64,000 bases of DNA. Source: Centrapalus pauciflorus (lineage: Eukaryota > Streptophyta > Magnoliopsida > Asterales > Asteraceae). Below are positions 15,858 through 28,070 of this stretch, one piece after another. The translations under genes were made by a program, and so were the position numbers. Each line of letters begins with the position of its first letter. The first letter of the stretch is position 1. Location: contig JAANYP010007200.1 in NCBI GenBank assembly GCA_020465985.1, positions 1 through 64,000 on the forward strand, given 5' to 3'. The notes beneath the pieces were generated by a model, which searched no databases, had not been told where the DNA came from, and saw nothing but the letters and a program-made list of their open reading frames with translations.

Positions 15858-16102
15858 CAGGGGCTGACCCAATAACCCGAACCTGATATCACATATTCGT
15901 TATTAATATAAATTTAATCCATTTAAATCCACGATCTCATAAGTAATAATAATCCGCTAAAATAACAATCCGGCGACACGTAGAACTCAATCTCGATATG
16001 TATAATACACTAATCGGGATTCTATTGGACCACCGCAATAATAATAAACTACAAATCCGATAAAATAACTCCACGTACCAGGTTAAATATCGGGATGTTA
16101 CA

Positions 16103-16368
16103 CAGTGTTTGATTTGCAGATTGCTGTAAGGATTTAAAATCTCAGGATTTCTTAAATCTCATCCTTCTTTATTATTTAAAAACCCAACCTCCCCTCTAAG
16201 ATTTAGATCCCAGTTACCTTGCATTTTTTAGATTAACAAATTTTTCTTAAAAGATAATACAATTTTTTGACAAAATTCTAAGAAATGAAAATGTTGCATA
16301 ATGCAAATCCTTTGACAGAATGCAAATTCGATGAAAAAAAATTATGAACCAAACGTTCCCTTAGTTAT
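16103..16368. mobile_element. MITE, copy 1 of a pair
   Basis: About 260 bp from GTGTTTGATTTGCAGATT to GAACCAAACGTTCCC. Strongly similar to 26893-27168, including GAAAATGTTGCATAATGCAAAT. Ends resemble imperfect inverted repeats (GTGTTTG.../...CCAAACG). Exact boundaries and TSD not resolved. Confidence 0.6.
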
Positions 16369-16581
16369 TTACTACGAGTCATTTTGACCATTCTGCCCAA
16401 TGGAGTCGAAATTGCTATTCCTTACTGGGCTCGTAAAGCCTCATTGATTTTTTATTTATACATAATTTATAACTTTCTATGTATAAATAATCATGTTGAA
16501 TAGTTTGTCGAATCGAGCCTTGTCAAACCAAGTTATTAAGCTACTTACAAATAAATTGTTTAGTATTTACCAATAATTTAT

Positions 16582-17072
16582 TAGGGGTGTCCACGGTTCG
16601 GTTCGGTTCGGTTAGTAGCTAACATGTGAACCGGGTTTTCGGTTTCGGTTACCCGTTAGAAGCCGGTTACCCGCGGTTCGGTTCACGGTTACCCGTTATA
16701 TGCTTAAAAGCAAATACAATTATAGAATTATATCATTTTTAAGCAAAAATTCTTTTTAAGTTTAAACTTATAGTAAACTATTTAAGTATAAATCTTAAAA
16801 GTTACACTAAATTTATTTAATAAAACAATTAAAATAAAAAATCAGTTGAAAATTTAGTATTTAACGTATTAGAATGTCTAAATGAATGTATAAATAAAAG
16901 CTACTAAGTTGTATATATATAATCGGTTCGATTCGGTTATCCACGGTTTTCTAAAAATGAAAACCTAAACCGCCCCGTGATGTTTCGGTTTCGGTTTTTT
17001 TCGGTTTCGGATCAAGCGGTTTAAGCGGTCGGCTCGGTTTCTCGGTTTTCCGGTTTTGTTTGAACACCCCTA
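16582..17072. mobile_element. hAT-type MITE (491 bp), TSD TAATTTAT
   Basis: Ends TAGGGGTGTCCACGG and its imperfect complement ...TGAACACCCCTA, next to GGTTCGGTT-rich subterminal repeats. The 8-bp sequence TAATTTAT is duplicated at 16574-16581 and 17073-17080, as expected for hAT elements. No coding capacity. Confidence 0.88.
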
Positions 17073-17080
17073 TAATTTAT

Positions 17081-18933
17081 CAAGTCAAAAGTATCGATCG
17101 TACAATACCTATATCGGATTCGAACTTACAAATTTATTCTCAAGCTCGAGTTTCACCGTCGAACTTGACACTACTCAAGTCACTTACACCCCTACGTCCA
17201 ATAAATTGTACCAACTTCCATTGTCACATACTAATTGATACTTAAATATCTCATACTATGGCTAACATCGTCCTAATTTTCTTCGACTAGTTTGTTGTCG
17301 TAACGACAAGAAATATGCTCAAGTCTTGGTCTGTAATTACACTAGTTGAGCATAAAATACAAGAACGTGAATTACAATAAGTAATCCAAGTAGCACAACG
17401 AACGTAAAATACTTCACTTGAGTACAAAAACAAACTAATATTTTTACCTTCACAAATCATATCAACTGCTCATGAATTAGCCATCTTTGCTTAGCAAGTG
17501 AAGTAATCTTGAACTCACACCAATACTACCGATGTAATGATCACTCACTTGTCGAAGCTCCGTCAAACAAAAAAACTGAAAATCCAGCTGATGCAGCATA
17601 TAATCTCACGGAAAAAAACACCATCTTGACATAAAATTAATCACGAAATCGGGTATCGTCTGAAATAGTTGTATTAATAGAGCACTTTTACAAGTCTTCG
17701 ATAGCAGAGATGGGAGCTTCTTTCTTCTAAATTGCCAATACATACAAAATGTGAAATTTAAACCATAGCATACCAATCTTTAAGCAATAATACATAAAGA
17801 TACCCTCGTCTCTGCTCTCACGAGCTTCTGCAAGTCGATCAAAATGCAAATTGCAAAAATTCAGTTTAAGAATCTAGAACATACACTGCTTAAATTAGTA
17901 AAAACACAAATGTCACTAAATAGCAAATTACTTTTGTTATTGGTCTGTTTTGGATTTTTGGTGATTAAATTGTTTTTTTTTTTCGATCAGATATGATTGT
18001 ATTGGTACTGTCTATATTGACATTTATACTTTTACAATGGTACATTTTGGGTTTTAAAAGTTTTAAAATGAACCTTTTTAGTAATGCAGTTTTGCTGATT
18101 TTTATTACCTAAGTGGACTGGTCCTAAAAGTATTATTATCAAATTGAACTTCTACTAACTCATAATCACCAAATTCTTTGTCCAGAAACTCATAATTACT
18201 TAGATGGTGTTTGGATTTGCGTTTGAAAAAGTGTTGTAGCGTTTTGGAAACTAATAATCAGATAATAGTTGTAACAAAAAGTGTTGTCGAAAATGTAGTG
18301 TTTGGTTTAAAGTGTTTAGCTTCTGCTATTTATTATCATAATTATCAAATAATCAGATTTTAAAGTGTTTGGATTTGTGTTTTAACTTGTAAAATGACCA
18401 AATAATCCCTTATTAAGTAAATAAGCTACATTTTTTAACTTATGAAAAAGTGTGGTAGGATTAACTCTTATCGCAAATAATCACTTGTTAACGTATGCAA
18501 TCCAAACACCTTAAATTATTTATGTGCGTTATTGTAACGTAATAAGCTAATAAACTCGTTCATAACGCAAAACCAAACACTCTCTTAATCAGATGCGAAG
18601 AAAAGTACTATTAACCAAATGGACATGCCATAAAGGTATCCTGCTGTGATTATAGCAAAACAGTTGGTTACCTATAATCATGAAAATTTAGAGATAGATT
18701 GTTATTATTGGTAAAACTAAATAGAGACTGCTATAACTGTCAATTTTAGCAAAGTAGATTGTTATTTATTGCAATTAACCCTCAAAAACACTAAACATAG
18801 CAAAGTACGTCTCTTTTCATTTTGTCCCATACAGAACATTTAAAGAAAATTTAAAGCACGTGTACGCATGACTATTTACTTTACAGTTTCATAGCAAAGA
18901 AAGATGAGAACCTTTTTACGTGACGATGCATGA
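17081..18933. other. Intergenic region downstream of the MSL gene
   Basis: AT-rich; no gene seen. It includes a probable MITE at ~18205-18595 and the 3' untranslated region of the MSL gene just below 18934. Confidence 0.5.
18205..18595. mobile_element. Probable MITE with GTGTTTGGATTTGCG-type ends
   Basis: Left end GGTGTTTGGATTTGCGTTT and right end AACGCAAAACCAAACACTC are inverted repeats with few mismatches. Interior is AT-rich and non-coding. TSD not clear. Confidence 0.55.
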
Positions 18934-21900
18934 CTATTTGGTGGGCAATGTTGGTGTTTCTGGATGCAGATGAACTTCTTGCGGAAGGAGATTGCATTTA
19001 ATCTTCAGGTCTTCAAATATTTTTTTAACCTCTAAAACCAATTCGCTTCTGCGCCTATTCTTTTCAGCATAGTCTTGAAAATTCATTGTATGATTGAAAA
19101 ACAGGGCCATCTTAATCTTGTTCACATTTTCAATCTCCTTTAAAATAAAATTATGATTTGGGTGCCATAATTGGGGGTTCTTCTCCAAATACCTGACCAT
19201 AAATAACAATCAGTCGTGATAACTGACAAACATATAATGATACAATGCAAAAATAATGAAAACCATCAGAAACAGTTTGAGCTATGCTAGATATCCACAG
19301 TCAATGTATATGTTTCAGAATTGCATGGGGGTAAAAGTGTCCATTTGGCAAGTTTACTCGAGTAAATGTGTTCCTATACTTACACAAGAAGGATGTATGT
19401 AAACAGTAAACTATTGTGTACCAACTTACTTTTTAATCTTGTCTTTTAATATACCAATCTTTTCAAACGGCGTTGCAAAATCGATTGAGAATTCCAAGGC
19501 ATCACCCATATCTGGACTTCGATAAAAATTGCTGATGGGCTTCGTAGACAACACCGAATTTGGATAATATATCTTCTCGTTATCATACCTCAAGAAGACC
19601 GTCGTCAAGATATTCATCTCTTCGACTATCATCTGTCACATAACAAATATTCAGTCGATTAATTGGGCAAACTAAATTAGATTTGGAATGCCGCATAAAA
19701 TTTGTATCATTTCTATTTTCGTTAAGTTCCCAATTCATAGAATTTCCAAAATGGAAATAGTTAAGTAATTGTCATTTGCGATGGAAAGAGTGTAAAAACA
19801 ACACAAAAAATGCAATTTTGTTACCTGAACCCCATCAATGCAACAACGATCACCAACATCAAACGGATGCATTATGAAAACGAACACAATAGCTTCGAAA
19901 ATGGTCTTGCAAGTGTTACCAAATATAAAAGCAGCCACGACAAGCTGTGAAGAGAGCAAGACTAGTACTTTGGTTGTAGCAATTTCCGTCAAAAGAAGCC
20001 ACACAACTATGACTATAACAATTACGACCACTGTAACAAGCTTGTCCAATTGCTTTACAGCTGTTTTTGTGTCACTTAAAGCATGAGCTAAAGCTTTACG
20101 ACCATTGTAAACCTTTACCTGCATAAGTAATGAAGTTGCATAAACATAAAATGAGCATGTTATTCAGCTATTAAAGAACTATTTGCTCACTTTAATTTGT
20201 AAGGTTATGATCATAGAAATTAGAATGTCATCACTTCCCTTTTTTGTTTGTTCTTATCCAGTAGTCTGAGGGGCTATTTACATCAGCAAGTAAAGAAATT
20301 CATTCTATTGAAATCTTATTAAAAGGATAATCCATTATCCATTTTAACCAAAAATATTTAACCCTGCATTATTTTTCACTACATACAGGAGAAAAGAAGT
20401 CTTACCACCCACTCCGTTAAAGTTTTCCGATCAATTTGTCCTTTATCAGCAACATCGATCAGTGGAAAGACATAATCTACCTCTTCCTTAATCATGAACC
20501 TCCTTAAATCCAGATCTTCAATGTATCTGCATGGAGAACAAGGTACATTTATTAATAAATCATGAATGGTATGTCGGTAGGTGCTCAGATTCATCCATGC
20601 ATAAAATTGTGTCGAAAACTGATCAAATGCATCACTTCCTCCAGTTTTAATGAAAGAGTTGCAATTTGCCTTTGGAAGTAAAAGATAATATATCAATAGT
20701 CAAATTAATGTTAGCCGGCACTGTAATGTTAATAAATTACACATATTTAAAGTTTTTGCAGATGTAGATGTTCTTACGTAGAACCAGGCTGAGCCACATT
20801 TCGAAAGATATGATAGGCAGCAGCAATTGCTTCCATCTCACTGGTAATCTCCTTGTCTGTAGATTCACTTGGTCTATCATAAGCACTTTCTTCAAGTTCA
20901 CCCGAAAAAGTGGAGAGCCCTGAATTTGATATCACATCAACCAACATCTTCATAGTCCATGCAGACACTTTTTCTCGCTTAATCTGATGGAGCTTACTTA
21001 CATCAATCACCTCTTTTGTCTTTGCCTCTTTCCCCTTCTGCTTTATCTCAAAACTCAAATGACTTTTACTTGTACTCGCCCCAACCATTTGTATCGATTC
21101 CATAACTGGAGGACCAGAGAGGGTCAAGAGAACATACTGAAGGAAGAACGATTCTTGAATTCTATCGAAGAAATTGCTCACATGGAAGGACGTTGCTAGA
21201 ATCTTAAGCAATAAAGTCTTTAAAAGCCACAATACTGCACCAACCAATAAGGAAACAATGGTCCAAGTAACATAATCCAAAGCCCGGGTTGCAGTTTTTG
21301 ATCTTTGAACATCTTGGTCATTAAACAACGATGTCCAAGTAACAAGAACAACTATCAACCAAATACATACTTGAACACTCTTCTTTAACCCGTGAACAAA
21401 ATATAACACCTTCTTTTTCAACAAGAAATTCAATTCTATCAGCAGCACAATAAAATGCATAAGCCAATTGGTGACTAACATACCACAAATGATCACCGTT
21501 ATAAGCACAAACCATTTCCACAACTCCAAACTCCAAACAGTCTGATGTTTCAACTCGTTGATCATCAAGCTAGCTACCACACAACCCACAAGCAATAGAA
21601 ACACTAGCCACTCAAATAGAACTTTTATTTTCACCATCTTATACTTTCTTCTCTTTCTTATGTTAACTTTCTTGTAAATCTCTTCATCCTCATCAACTCC
21701 CCCTGCACCTCCAGGTGAAGACATTAATGGAGTTTTTGGAGTTATCGACACACTTCTCGTTGTCTCCTTTGATGGAGTATTGTTTGGAGAAGCACCACTA
21801 TTGGCTGCAACTCTAGGCGAGGTCCGGTTTGATGCAATCCTATTGGGTGAGTTTGAGGTCTGGGCAACTGGTTCAGCAATATCATCAAACATATCTGGAT

Positions 21901-22225
21901 CAATCAAAGGTTGTTCACCAAACCTGGACTTTGGTTTCGAGTAAATCGATCTTGCAAGGGTTTTTCTCCTGGTTATTCCAGGATTGGGGATCTTAGGAGG
22001 CCTGTTAGGGCTGGGCATAAAAACAGCATTTTCTGGATGCGAATCAACAGATTTTCTATGAGGTGACTCAGTAACACCTATCGGTTTAGCATCACTTGAT
22101 ACTTCATTACCCACATTTTTCACATCCTTATCTTCCCCGGAAATTTTTAACACCACTTCGCCGCTTTTTTTGTTCTCCGTCATGCTTATCTCCCCTGTTT
22201 TTGAGCCTTTACCGTTTGCATCCAT
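18934..22225 (-). CDS. Mechanosensitive channel of small conductance-like (MSL10/MSL9 type), five coding exons
   Basis: Coding exons on the minus strand: 22225-20778, 20526-20406, 20118-19825, 19632-19430, 19192-18934. All introns have GT...AG, and the exons total 2325 nt, giving 774 aa. The N-terminal ~200 aa are polar, Ser/Pro rich and cytosolic. Hydrophobic segments follow at ~200-222, then two to three in ~235-350. Exon 3 encodes two more, including the pore-lining region ending FIMHPFDVGDRC, typical of MscS-like MSL proteins. Exon 4 has the beta domain (VFLRYDNEKIYYPNSVL), exon 5 the basic C-terminal domain. MSL10-class proteins are plasma-membrane channels opened by membrane tension, moderately selective for anions (family knowledge). 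Length is near the family's ~740 aa. No stop or frameshift; likely functional. A 1.7-kb foldback element lies ~430 bp upstream of the probable first exon. I cannot separate MSL9 from MSL10 orthology. Confidence 0.95.
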
Positions 22226-22620
22226 TCAATGTAAAAAAAAAACCCTAGAAATTACATAATACAGTATTATCGCCTGACTTCAAGCATTTACAACTAGAAC
22301 AAAAAAAAAACTAAAAAAATAGCAAACAACACCCAATAATTCCATGATTTCATCTTAAACGCAATAACGAACTTCACACTGAAGTAGAATTGAAGTTCAA
22401 AACTAACATGAAACGATTCAACAAACAAAACACTACAATTATGAAGTACAAATGAATCAACATCAGAGATCTGTTACCTGAGACTGAAGCAGCTGCAACT
22501 TCATCCAGTTGCCTACGAGAAGATTTAAGATCAGAAGGAGCCAAATAGAGTTGACGTTTCTCGAGAAAAGTTACTCTGTATGATTACGATCCGTTGTGGA
22601 AAGCTTAATCAAAGTGATTA
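22226..22620 (-). promoter_or_regulatory. Probable 5' UTR with one intron, and proximal promoter, of the MSL gene
   Basis: A good donor (CTCAG|GTAACAG, minus strand, at ~22478) and an acceptor (TTTCTAG|GG at ~22245) suggest a non-coding first exon above 22478 joined a short distance before the ATG at 22225. AT-rich sequence extends to about 22620. No TATA box assigned with confidence. Confidence 0.45.
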
Positions 22621-23030
22621 AACAAAGGCAATACATACGAATTATTTATGTTGCAAAATGTGGAAAACTGTTGGATTAAAATAATGATTAAACTCAAAGT
22701 GACAGCCTGACAATTCTGACGCTTCGATGCTCGTGGAAATGGAGGCTGAAAGAGCGATGAATGGAGGCCGGAGAGAAACCAGGCGGCGGAATCCGGCGAG
22801 AACAGAGAGGAGACAAAAATGTTTGAGAAAAATCTGTAGGTCCATTGAAAATAGTCGCATGCTGCTACTTTAAAAAGGAGAAAACTAATGGACTTTATTT
22901 ATATTCTATTATTCTTTATAAATGGGAAAACGATAAAATTCAAAAAATGCAATCAACTTTTTAACTTTTTAATCAGACAAAATTACTCCCTATGGTTTAT
23001 ATGGTATTACGGTTTTAGTCCCTGAAAGAA
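22621..23030. other. Upstream spacer of the MSL gene
   Basis: No gene. 22700-22830 is GA/CG richer than its surroundings (GGAGGCCGGAGAGAAACC area) and may be promoter or a first-exon region. An open frame on the minus strand is not convincing. Confidence 0.35.
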
Positions 23031-24706
23031 TTTTATTGCACCACAAGTTCCTAAAATCAAAATTTTGTAACATTTTGGTCCCTGAAACTAATGGCAGTTA
23101 ACTTGAGCAATTAGTTTCAGGGGCATTTTTGTTCTTTTGAATTTCAGGGACCATTTATGTACATATCATACTTTCAGGGACCAAAATGTTACTTTCTTTT
23201 TATAATCTAATTTAATTTTCATAGTTTTCATATATATATATTTAGTATTTCTTTCTTTTTATTAAATTAATCATCCAAATATAACATTTTATTTTTTATT
23301 CCTTTTGTTTTAGTTATTAATTTTTATTTGTATGTTTATTGTAATTATTAATGTTAGCTTTTTTTTATGTATTACTATAATTATTTATTTAAGATTATAT
23401 ATGATAAACCTGGTTCATTTTTTTCACTTATTTATTGAAAATCCAAATCTTCTCTATCTTTTTTCATTTAAGAAAAATAAAAACTAGTTGTAGTGTTTTT
23501 TCGTTCAGAAAATCTAAAATCGAAATGATTTATTTTTTTTATCCATTCAAAAAAGTTCAAAATAAGAACGTGTTGAAGCTCTTTTTCGTTTGGAAAAAGA
23601 ATATAATCAAAATGATTCGTAGTTTCTTCATTGCAAATAGTTAATAAAATTTTTATTTCTAAATGGTCTGAAAAAATCAAGAATTGAAATGATTCATCGC
23701 TTTTTAGTAAAAGAAAATTAAATTTCAAATGGTTTGTTGTTTTTTATTGAAAAAATTTTATTGATTTTTTTATCTACGTTTAATTAAAAATGAGAATGCT
23801 TTTTTTGTTTGAAAAAAGCAGAATTGGAATGGTTCATCGCTTTTTGTTCAAAAAAATTAAATTAAGAATGGTTATTTTTTATTTTAATTTTTTGATCAAA
23901 AAACGGTGAATCATTATAATCTTTGATTTTTTCAAACAAAAACCATTCTGATTTTTAATTAAACGTAGATAAAAAAAATCAATAATACTTCAATTTTTCA
24001 ATAAAAAACAACAAACCATTCGGAATTTGATTTTTTTAGAAAGCGATGAACCATTCCAATTCTTGATTTTTTCAAACAATTTAGAATTAAAATTTTTATT
24101 AAATATTTGCAATGAATAAACTACGAACCAATTTGATTATATTTTTTTCCAAACGAAAAAAAGCTTCAACACGTCCTTATTTTGAATTTTTTTGAATGGA
24201 GAAAAGAAATAAATCATTTCGATTTTAGATTTTCTGAACGAAAAAAACTACAACTAGTTTTTATTTTTCTTAAATGAAAAAAAAAGAATAGAGAAAGATT
24301 TGGATTCTCAATAAATAATTGAAAAAATGAACCATGTATATCATATATAATCTTAAATAGATAATTATAGTAATACATAAAAAGCTAACATTAATAATAA
24401 CAATAAAGATACAAATAAAAATTAATAATTAAAACAAAAGGAATAAAAAATAAAATATTATATTTGGATAATTAATTTATAAAAAGAGAGAAATACTAAA
24501 TATATATATATAAAAAACTATGAAGATTAAATTATAAAAAGAAAGTAACATTTTGGTCCCTGAAAGTATGATATGTACATAAATGGTCCTCGAAATTTAA
24601 AATGACAAAAATGCCCCTGAAACTAATGGCTCAAGTTAACTGTCGTTAGTTTCAGGGACCAAAATGTTACAAGTTTTCAATTTAGGGACTTGTGGTGTAA
24701 TAAAAT
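23031..24706. mobile_element. 1.7-kb foldback (long inverted repeat) element
   Basis: The left arm (from TTTTATTGCACCACAAGT) is complementary to the right arm (ending ...ACTTGTGGTGTAATAAAA) over almost the whole length. Checked pairs: 23111-23131 with 24606-24626, and 23502-23530 with ~24212-24240; both put the centre at about 23870. Arms are ~800 bp with small indels. Subterminal motif TTTGGTCCCTGAAA occurs in both. No transposase. It resembles Mutator-like or foldback non-autonomous elements (inference). A transcript through it would fold into a long hairpin. Confidence 0.88.
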
Positions 24707-24718
24707 GTGTGTGTATAA

Positions 24719-26330
24719 TGGGATCTATTGTGAACGATATGTATATTGTGAACACTGTGAACCAATAGAATTATGTTACATCAGAATTTCAATACAATTA
24801 ATTTGTTCAGTTAAAATAAGGCTACCATGGGCAAATTAGGGATTCGAACGTATGTGTTGAAATTGTGATATTGAACGTCCACTGGATTCGCTCCGATATA
24901 TTGGGGCATCTGATAAATCTTCGACATCGATGAGTAGTAATCAATATATAATTCAATTTCTGGATTTCAAGTATATAAAGGGGATGTAATCGTAACTCCA
25001 TTGTTGGTCCAGTTAGGGTTAGTTTTCTAACTGATTCAAGTAGCAGTGATTTCAACGAGAAATCAATAGATGATCAAGGAAGGTATTTGGGTTTCAAAGT
25101 TTCATTGTCGTGCAATTTATAAACCTTTTTTGATAACATGTCCGCTGATAACGTGTATTGCTTTCAAATGGGTTGTAGGAATCAACGGGATTGAGTAAAC
25201 GGAAAGAAGAGCAATTGCAAGGAAATCATCCAATGCAACCACTGAATGTTGATGACCATATGACAGACAAAAGACGATCAAAGGCGAAAGAATTTGTTAT
25301 TAAGGATTCACCGGTAGAACTTATTGAGGTATGTTTGCACATTTCAATTGTAAATGAATAATTTTATGACTAACCAATAGCAATATGTCAAGCTTCGATA
25401 AATATTTTGACGGCATGTCGGCATAGAATTTTATATAATGTATAATCAATGTGCGTAGAATTGAATACATGTAATGCTAAATCCATTAAAGTATGTAATT
25501 TTGTGAATTACGAGGTTCATTATGTGTTAAGACTCTAAGTTAAGAGCAAATACTTATTTTATTAGTATGTCAAGCTATGTGTCTCTGTTTCCATGGTTAG
25601 AATTTAACACATAAATATGTTTTCGATGACTGTGTCTTGCAACTTGTGAATGCATTGAGAATTGTTCACTTTGCCATCATCTACTGTGAAATAATAATGT
25701 TGTGAAAGTTGTGCATGTATCTCCTCTTGTGAATTTTCTACACAAACTGTATAATATGATTGCTAATTTGCGATGCATTTACTGCATACAGAAATGGATT
25801 TAGATTTATAGATTGAATCAACTTTCCATCAAAGAAATTACACTTTCATTTTTATTTATTTTTTAACTATGATTTTCTTTGTTGTTTTTTGAAATTTTCA
25901 ACTCATTTTCAGCTATCATTTTTATTTATTTTATAACTATTGTATTTTATTTACTTTATAGTTTTATTTTACTTTAAAATTTTGAGATTGGTACGAATTT
26001 AAACTTCAAAATTTTCACAACAAAAGATATGAAATTGACAGTTAATCATGTCATGAAAACTAAATAACAATAACCAGATTCTAATGCTTCAAACATCAAA
26101 TTAAAAACTTAACTGGTATATTCATGATATTCGTTGATTTTTCTACATTTATTCAATTTAAATACTAACAAACTTAAGGAAATTCAATAATAAGAGGAAA
26201 AAAAAAAACATAATTCAATGAGAAGTTTATAAATATATAATGATATAAAAAGATAAAAAAATATATTTAGTTGTGTCATCCTTTCATGGTCCACACCACA
26301 AATAGCCTAGTTTTTATGATGTGTAAAAGA
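24719..26330 (+). mobile_element. Partial TIR element (family C end) with exon-like segment
   Basis: The left end GGGATCTATTGTGAACGATA and next bases match the ends of the element at 41591-42911 (GATCTTTTGTGAACAA, TTGTGAACA.TGTGAACCA). The matching right end was not found. The interior has a TATA-like TATATAAAGG near 24973, an ATG at 25070 and an exon-like block at 25178-25328. The rest to 26330 is AT-rich with no gene. Confidence 0.4.
25178..25328 (+). pseudogene. Unrecognised exon-like segment, possibly captured
   Basis: About 50 codons open between an acceptor (TTGTAG|GAATCA) and a donor (ATTGAG|GTATG). The translation is polar (SKRKEEQ, KRRSKAKEF). Linking it to the upstream ATG by the obvious donor runs into a stop, so it is probably a relic. 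I do not recognise the protein. Confidence 0.3.
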
Positions 26331-26892
26331 TCGGCAAAATTATATCGGTTATAAGCTTAGAGTCAAATAAAAAAAAGTTGGTGACCCATTTTGAAGGCCT
26401 CCACTTTCTCTTGTCACTTTCTAGTTCATGATCAAGAATGTCTTTTTCTAAAAAGAAATTAATAAACATAAAAGGTTAATAATATTTTATGAATTCTAAT
26501 GATTATTTTAATAAATAAACAATTGGATTCTGGAAATCTTATCACATTATTACGTGCATGCTTGTTTTATATATTTTATTAAATTAAATTATTAATCATC
26601 GGATATATATTAATACATATAAATAATTATTAGTTATTTTATGTGTTCAATAATAGTAGTAAATTACCCATGTTTATTCATTAAGCTACCAACGACGCAG
26701 AGTGATAATTTAATTTTACCTTTCAATCTAACAATCTACGTACACAAAGTGATGATACATAGATCTTGTCAAGTGCTATAAGTTTTCGAACTAATCTTTG
26801 GAATTTTTAGGATAACAAACACATAATATACATGCACAACATACTTTTGGTTTGCGGATTTCTTGAGATTCACAGAGATTTACATTCAACGT
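26331..26892. other. AT-rich intergenic DNA
   Basis: No gene, repeat ends or RNA seen. Confidence 0.4.
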
Positions 26893-27168
26893 CCTGTGTT
26901 TGGGGTTTACAGATTTCTGTAAAGATTTAAAATTTCAAGATTTCGTAAATCTCATCATTCTTTGTTATTTATAAACATAGTCTCCCCCTATGATTTTAAA
27001 TCTCAGTTATCTTACATTTTTCAGATTAGCAATCTTTTCCTAAAATACAACGCAAAATCTTTGACAAAATTATGATAAATGAAAATGTTGCATAATGCAA
27101 ATATTTTAACAAAATGCAAATCTCAAAGAAAAAAAATCTCTGAACCAAATGCCCACTAAAATTTCAGC
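26893..27168. mobile_element. MITE, copy 2 of a pair
   Basis: Similar along its length to 16103-16368: GTGTTTGGGGTTTACAGATT start, GAAAATGTTGCATAATGCAAAT in the middle, CTGAACCAAATGCCCAC end. Same orientation as copy 1. Confidence 0.6.
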
Positions 27169-28070
27169 TCAAACGGATAAGCACATAATTAGTCATGATT
27201 TTATAAAGATTCAGTTCTGTTTCAGTTTCAAAAAACAAAATTAAAAACTTTGAGATCAAATTTCTCTCAAGGTGTTTGTAATTAGGCTATGAAACTTTAA
27301 GGAAAGATCCAATGAACGGACATTAACACTCAGCTTAAATTTGTAACCTCTAGCTCCTTACCAATCAAAAATTAAAAAATTATGATGGAGAACACTAACT
27401 GAAATTGAGCAGAAATAAAATATACAATTACTCCCTGATCCTTTCGAGTTTGGACTTGAAATTTTTACGGTAACTTCCTTCATCGCCATGAAGAACATAG
27501 CCAAAAATAAGATCAAATGGATGTCGTATGAGTTTTCAGTGATTTTTTGAAAATCACAGCTCAATTCATGATTGGCTTTGGTAGTTTGATTTTCTTGAAC
27601 TTTTTGCTTGATTTTTTTCAATATTTAGTAAACCAATGCTCTAACAGCAATTGAAAATGTTAAGATTGATGAATCCAACACTTGGAATCTCAAATCTCTT
27701 TTCATTGAATGTTCCTTTGCAAATTTCCATCAAGGATGATTCAAATCCTGTCACATTTGAATCCTGTCATTTTCAAATTCTGTCATTTTTAAATCCTGGT
27801 ATATCAAAATCCTGTAATCCAAACGCTGATTCAAATGAAAATCCCACCAGTTTCTCTAAAATCCTACAAACCAAACGCCACCTGAAAGTCTTGCAAAGTA
27901 ATTGATAATAATTTCCTTAGAATTTTTCTTATATAGCTCATCATCTAGACTTTAACCTGATTACAAGAACAACTGATAAATTATCACACACTAAATTCTC
28001 CTTTCTCACTAGGTTATCTGTTTCTTGAAACACATTAAACATATATTTAACCTTATTAGTTTATGTAACA
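27169..28070. other. Intergenic, with short AATCCTGTCA repeats
   Basis: No gene. 27735-27820 has about five ~20-bp repeats of the type AAATCCTGTCATTTT, followed by CCAAACGC and ACCAAACGCCACC near 27870, which look like MITE ends. Confidence 0.35.

Noticed and set aside
19838..20086. Plus-strand frame opposite the MSL gene
   Set aside because: Antisense shadow of coding exon 3, which has clear homology and splice sites.
20987..21199. Plus-strand frame opposite MSL exon 1
   Set aside because: Antisense shadow of a well supported exon.
22642..22860. 72-aa minus-strand frame upstream of the MSL gene
   Set aside because: No domain, lies in promoter/5' region; more likely chance.
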